64,000 bases of DNA from CAYPIE01 sp964410665 (GTDB lineage: Bacteria; Planctomycetota; Planctomycetia; Gemmatales; Gemmataceae). The notes under the pieces are model-generated. The model made no database searches, was not told where the DNA came from, and saw nothing but the letters and a program-made list of their open reading frames with translations. Position numbers and translations under genes: made by a program. The stretch spans positions 117,327-181,326 of the forward strand of contig CAYPIE010000004.1 of the NCBI GenBank assembly GCA_964410665.1. Reading direction: 5' to 3'. Below are positions 61,700-64,000 of this stretch, one piece after another; the first letter of the stretch is position 1; each line of letters begins with the position of its first letter.

Positions 61700-63616
61700 A
61701 TGGCCCCGATCCAACAGCTTGACGCCACCGTAGTGAGTAAGATTGCCGCCGGCGAGGTGATCGAGCGGCCCGCGTCAGTCGTCAAGGAATTGCTGGAGAA
61801 TTCGATCGACGCCGGCAGCACCCGGATCGATATCGAACTGGACCAAGGGGGCACCGAACGGATCCAAGTGGTCGATGATGGCTGTGGGATCGCAGCCGAG
61901 CAATTGCCACTGGCCTTTACCACGCACGCTACCAGTAAGCTCCGCGACGCGGACGATCTTTTCCGCATCGGTACCCTTGGCTTTCGCGGCGAAGCCTTGG
62001 CCTCGATCGGAGGGGTCGCCCAGGTCACACTGCAGTCGCGACCTCGCGACCAGGAGCATGGCGCTGAACTCCAGAATCATGGCGGCGTCCTCTCTCCGGT
62101 CAAACCCTGGAACGGGGCCCACGGTACCCGCATCGAAGTGAAGCACCTGTTTTTCAACGTTCCAGTTCGCAAAAAGTTCCTGCGGGCGGTGGCCACCGAG
62201 CTGGGCCATGTCAGCGAAACGGTGACCCGCATTGCCCTGGCCTACCCTGACCTGCACCTGACACTGCGACATAATGGCAAACTCGTCTATGAAGTGCCCG
62301 CCACTGCCGGGCTAACTGAACGGATCGGCCTGTTCTTCGGATCTGAGGTAAAGGAACAACTCTTCGACCTCGAAGGCGACCAAGGCGACGTCCATCTATG
62401 GGGCTACATTGCCGACCCCAAGTGCGATCGGGGCACGGCCAAACTGCAGTATCTGTTTCTCAACGGCCGGTGGATCCGTGATCGCTCGTTGTTGCACGCG
62501 ATCCAGGAGGCTTACCGCGGCCTGTTAATGAGCGGTCGCTATGCCGTCAGCTTTCTCTTCCTCGACCTGCCACCGGATCAGGTCGATGTCAATGTGCATC
62601 CGACCAAGTGTGAAGTCCGCTTCCGCGACGGCCAGACACTTTACCATTTGGTCCGTTCGACCGTTCGGCAACGTTTAAGTGCGGCCAACTTGGTTCCCGC
62701 GCTGCAGGTCCCCAGTGATGCCGAATCAGACCCTTCACTGCCCAGAACCAGCCCCACCTCCACGGCTCCGCCACGCAAAGAAGAAGCCGCGGCGACCGTT
62801 GCCCCCTGGGAGGTGATTGAACCGACCAACCCACCCAGTCACTCGGTGAGCACCCCCTCGGTTCACCAGGAACCGTCCCGAGATTCTCCGGTGTATCCCC
62901 CGAATAATCCGAACCCGTCCCCGATTCGTCCGGATCCGTCCCCGATTGGTCCGGTGCCATCCCCGACCGATCCGCACGCTCCTCTGGCCGAGCCAACCCC
63001 TGAGCCCGTCAAGGTCGTGTCATCCCCATTGCAGGTGGGTGCCCGTTCCCTCAAGGCAATGCAAGTCCATAACGCCTACTTGGTGGCGGAGACCAACGAG
63101 GGTGTTTTGCTCATTGATCAACATGCGTTGCATGAGCGTATTCTCTTTGAACAATTACGCAAGCGCATGCAAACGGGACAGCTCGAAGTGCAGCGTCTGT
63201 TGATCCCCGAACCCATCGACCTCAGTATGGAACAAGCCGGCACCGTGCTCGAAGCTCAGGACGCCCTGGGGGAGCTCGGACTGGACATCCAAGACTTTGG
63301 CGGCGGTACCATCCTGTTGACCGGTTATCCTGCCATCCTCGGCAAGCGTTCACCCACCACCATTCTCAAGGGCGTCATCGACTTTCTACTGAGCAAAGAC
63401 AGGCCACCGAATCGAGCCCAACTGCTGAACCACTTGCTGGCCACCATGGCCTGCAAGGCCGCGGTCAAGGCTGGCGACCGCCTCACCGAGGAAGAGATTG
63501 CCGCCTTGATGGCACAACGGGAGTTGGCCGAGGATTCGCACCATTGCCCGCACGGACGGCCGACCTCACTGTTGTTTAGCCGCCAAGAACTCGATAAACA
63601 GTTCCGCCGGGTCTAG
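61700..63616 (+). CDS. mutL: DNA mismatch repair protein MutL (endonuclease type)
   Basis: A 638-residue MutL. The N-terminal GHKL ATPase has VVSKIAAGEVIERPASVVKE, ELLENSIDAGS, DDGCGI, TTHATSKL and GFRGEALASIG. A transducer domain follows, then a Pro/Ser-rich linker (about 340-440) with repeats such as PSPIRPDPSPIGPVPSP, and the C-terminal dimerisation domain. The metal-binding endonuclease motif is complete: DQHALHERILFE fits DQHA-x2-E-x4-E (about 473-484), together with ACKAAVKAG, CPHGRPT (about 616) and a terminal F-R-R. It therefore belongs to the nicking MutL type of organisms without MutH. In mismatch repair it acts with MutS, which is not in this window. Confidence 0.96.
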   Translation: MAPIQQLDATVVSKIAAGEVIERPASVVKELLENSIDAGSTRIDIELDQGGTERIQVVDDGCGIAAEQLPLAFTTHATSKLRDADDLFRIGTLGFRGEALASIGGVAQVTLQSRPRDQEHGAELQNHGGVLSPVKPWNGAHGTRIEVKHLFFNVPVRKKFLRAVATELGHVSETVTRIALAYPDLHLTLRHNGKLVYEVPATAGLTERIGLFFGSEVKEQLFDLEGDQGDVHLWGYIADPKCDRGTAKLQYLFLNGRWIRDRSLLHAIQEAYRGLLMSGRYAVSFLFLDLPPDQVDVNVHPTKCEVRFRDGQTLYHLVRSTVRQRLSAANLVPALQVPSDAESDPSLPRTSPTSTAPPRKEEAAATVAPWEVIEPTNPPSHSVSTPSVHQEPSRDSPVYPPNNPNPSPIRPDPSPIGPVPSPTDPHAPLAEPTPEPVKVVSSPLQVGARSLKAMQVHNAYLVAETNEGVLLIDQHALHERILFEQLRKRMQTGQLEVQRLLIPEPIDLSMEQAGTVLEAQDALGELGLDIQDFGGGTILLTGYPAILGKRSPTTILKGVIDFLLSKDRPPNRAQLLNHLLATMACKAAVKAGDRLTEEEIAALMAQRELAEDSHHCPHGRPTSLLFSRQELDKQFRRV

Positions 63617-64000
63617 GCAAGCCCGCGGCGTCGTACCTAAGTTGGCACACACTCCCTATCCATATATATAGTGAGCCAGGGACAAAAACCCGATTTTTTG
63701 ACTTTTGCCTGCACATAAGCGCCCACGCGGACTTCTGCGCACCCGTGCTTACTCTTCAAGAGATCCCACTCGCGCCGGCGGATGGTCCTTATGGGCAGTA
63801 CGTTTTCCGGCGATTCCTTAAGACGGTCGTCTGACGACGGTGTGCTGACACAGCAGCGATCGAATGCTCTGTCCCAAAGCTCGAATCGGCTCGCGAAAAC
63901 GAGTGGGTCACCTCGATCGCGATGACAACCCGGTATCGGACCAGAGCTGGGCATCCGTAAGCGTCACACCGGGGGCGGGGAAGTGTTGACACGCGCTCGC
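63617..64000. other. Region after mutL, nothing recognised
   Basis: The last 384 bases contain a short A+T tract (CATATATATAG near 63660) and minus-strand open frames of 67 and 105 codons without recognisable domains. A gene truncated by the window edge cannot be excluded. Confidence 0.4.

Noticed and set aside
63637..63954. A 105-codon minus-strand frame after mutL
   Set aside because: No recognisable domain, no clear ribosome-binding site and it runs through an A+T tract; kept only as intergenic sequence.

Overview
The window looks like a chromosomal segment of a planctomycete, most likely from the Gemmata side of the phylum (Gemmatales). The evidence is two genes with the TIGR02996 'repeat-companion' domain (23219-23905 and 42320-43843), a DUF1559 pseudopilin with its small lipoprotein partner (55155-56572), a redoxin/cytochrome c/copper-monooxygenase chimera (36869-38848), and three very large cadherin-like surface proteins that begin with an LE(D/S)R-x-(L/V)-P-(S/A) motif. 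Codon use is GC-rich and Shine-Dalgarno sites are present but irregular. The species assignment is inference.

Layout. 129-6447: two tandem paralogous surface proteins (cadherin-like repeats plus FG-GAP/VCBS propeller). 6509-7920: Dps ferritin and a secreted protein with a carboxypeptidase-regulatory-like fold, both on the minus strand. 8057-11512: a two-gene unit, a winged-helix/coiled-coil protein followed by a large P-loop ATPase with an unrecognised C-terminal domain. 11652-18675: a minus-strand run of SNF2 helicase, SWIM zinc-finger protein, esterase, phytanoyl-CoA dioxygenase-like protein and RluA-type pseudouridine synthase. 18860-22247: a decayed 3' copy of ygiQ, a YebC/YeeN-family gene, and a ygiQ gene split by one in-frame TAG. 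22281-24818: a DUF6308-like protein, a TIGR02996 protein and a ZIP transporter. 24819-26676 is a gene-poor stretch with a kinase fragment and a long RNA-type hairpin. 26677-34301: RNase HII-like protein, HIT protein, smpB, a glycosyltransferase-kinase-kinase fusion and several small secreted proteins. 34467-38848: FHA protein, SDR, TIM-barrel epimerase and the redox chimera. 40102-43843: S46 peptidase and an LRR protein. 43998-54527: a 3509-residue surface protein. 55155-59903: pseudopilin and lipoprotein, then two identical tRNA-Ser(GGA) genes bracketing a dead ISKra4-type element and an FkbM methyltransferase. 60010-63616: a sigma-54 response regulator and mutL.

Some genes plausibly work together: SNF2 and SWIM proteins (start and stop 2 nt apart), SWIM and esterase (ATGA overlap), the winged-helix protein and ATPase, FHA and SDR, and DUF1559 and its lipoprotein. 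Most other neighbours look unrelated, which is usual for planctomycete genomes.

The best candidates for something undescribed are the winged-helix/ATPase pair; a repeated module of about 330 residues found four times in the giant protein; the 137-bp tRNA-Ser duplication that ends exactly at an IS terminal inverted repeat; and the amber-interrupted ygiQ next to a decayed copy of its own 3' end. No CRISPR array, integrase or rRNA gene was seen.
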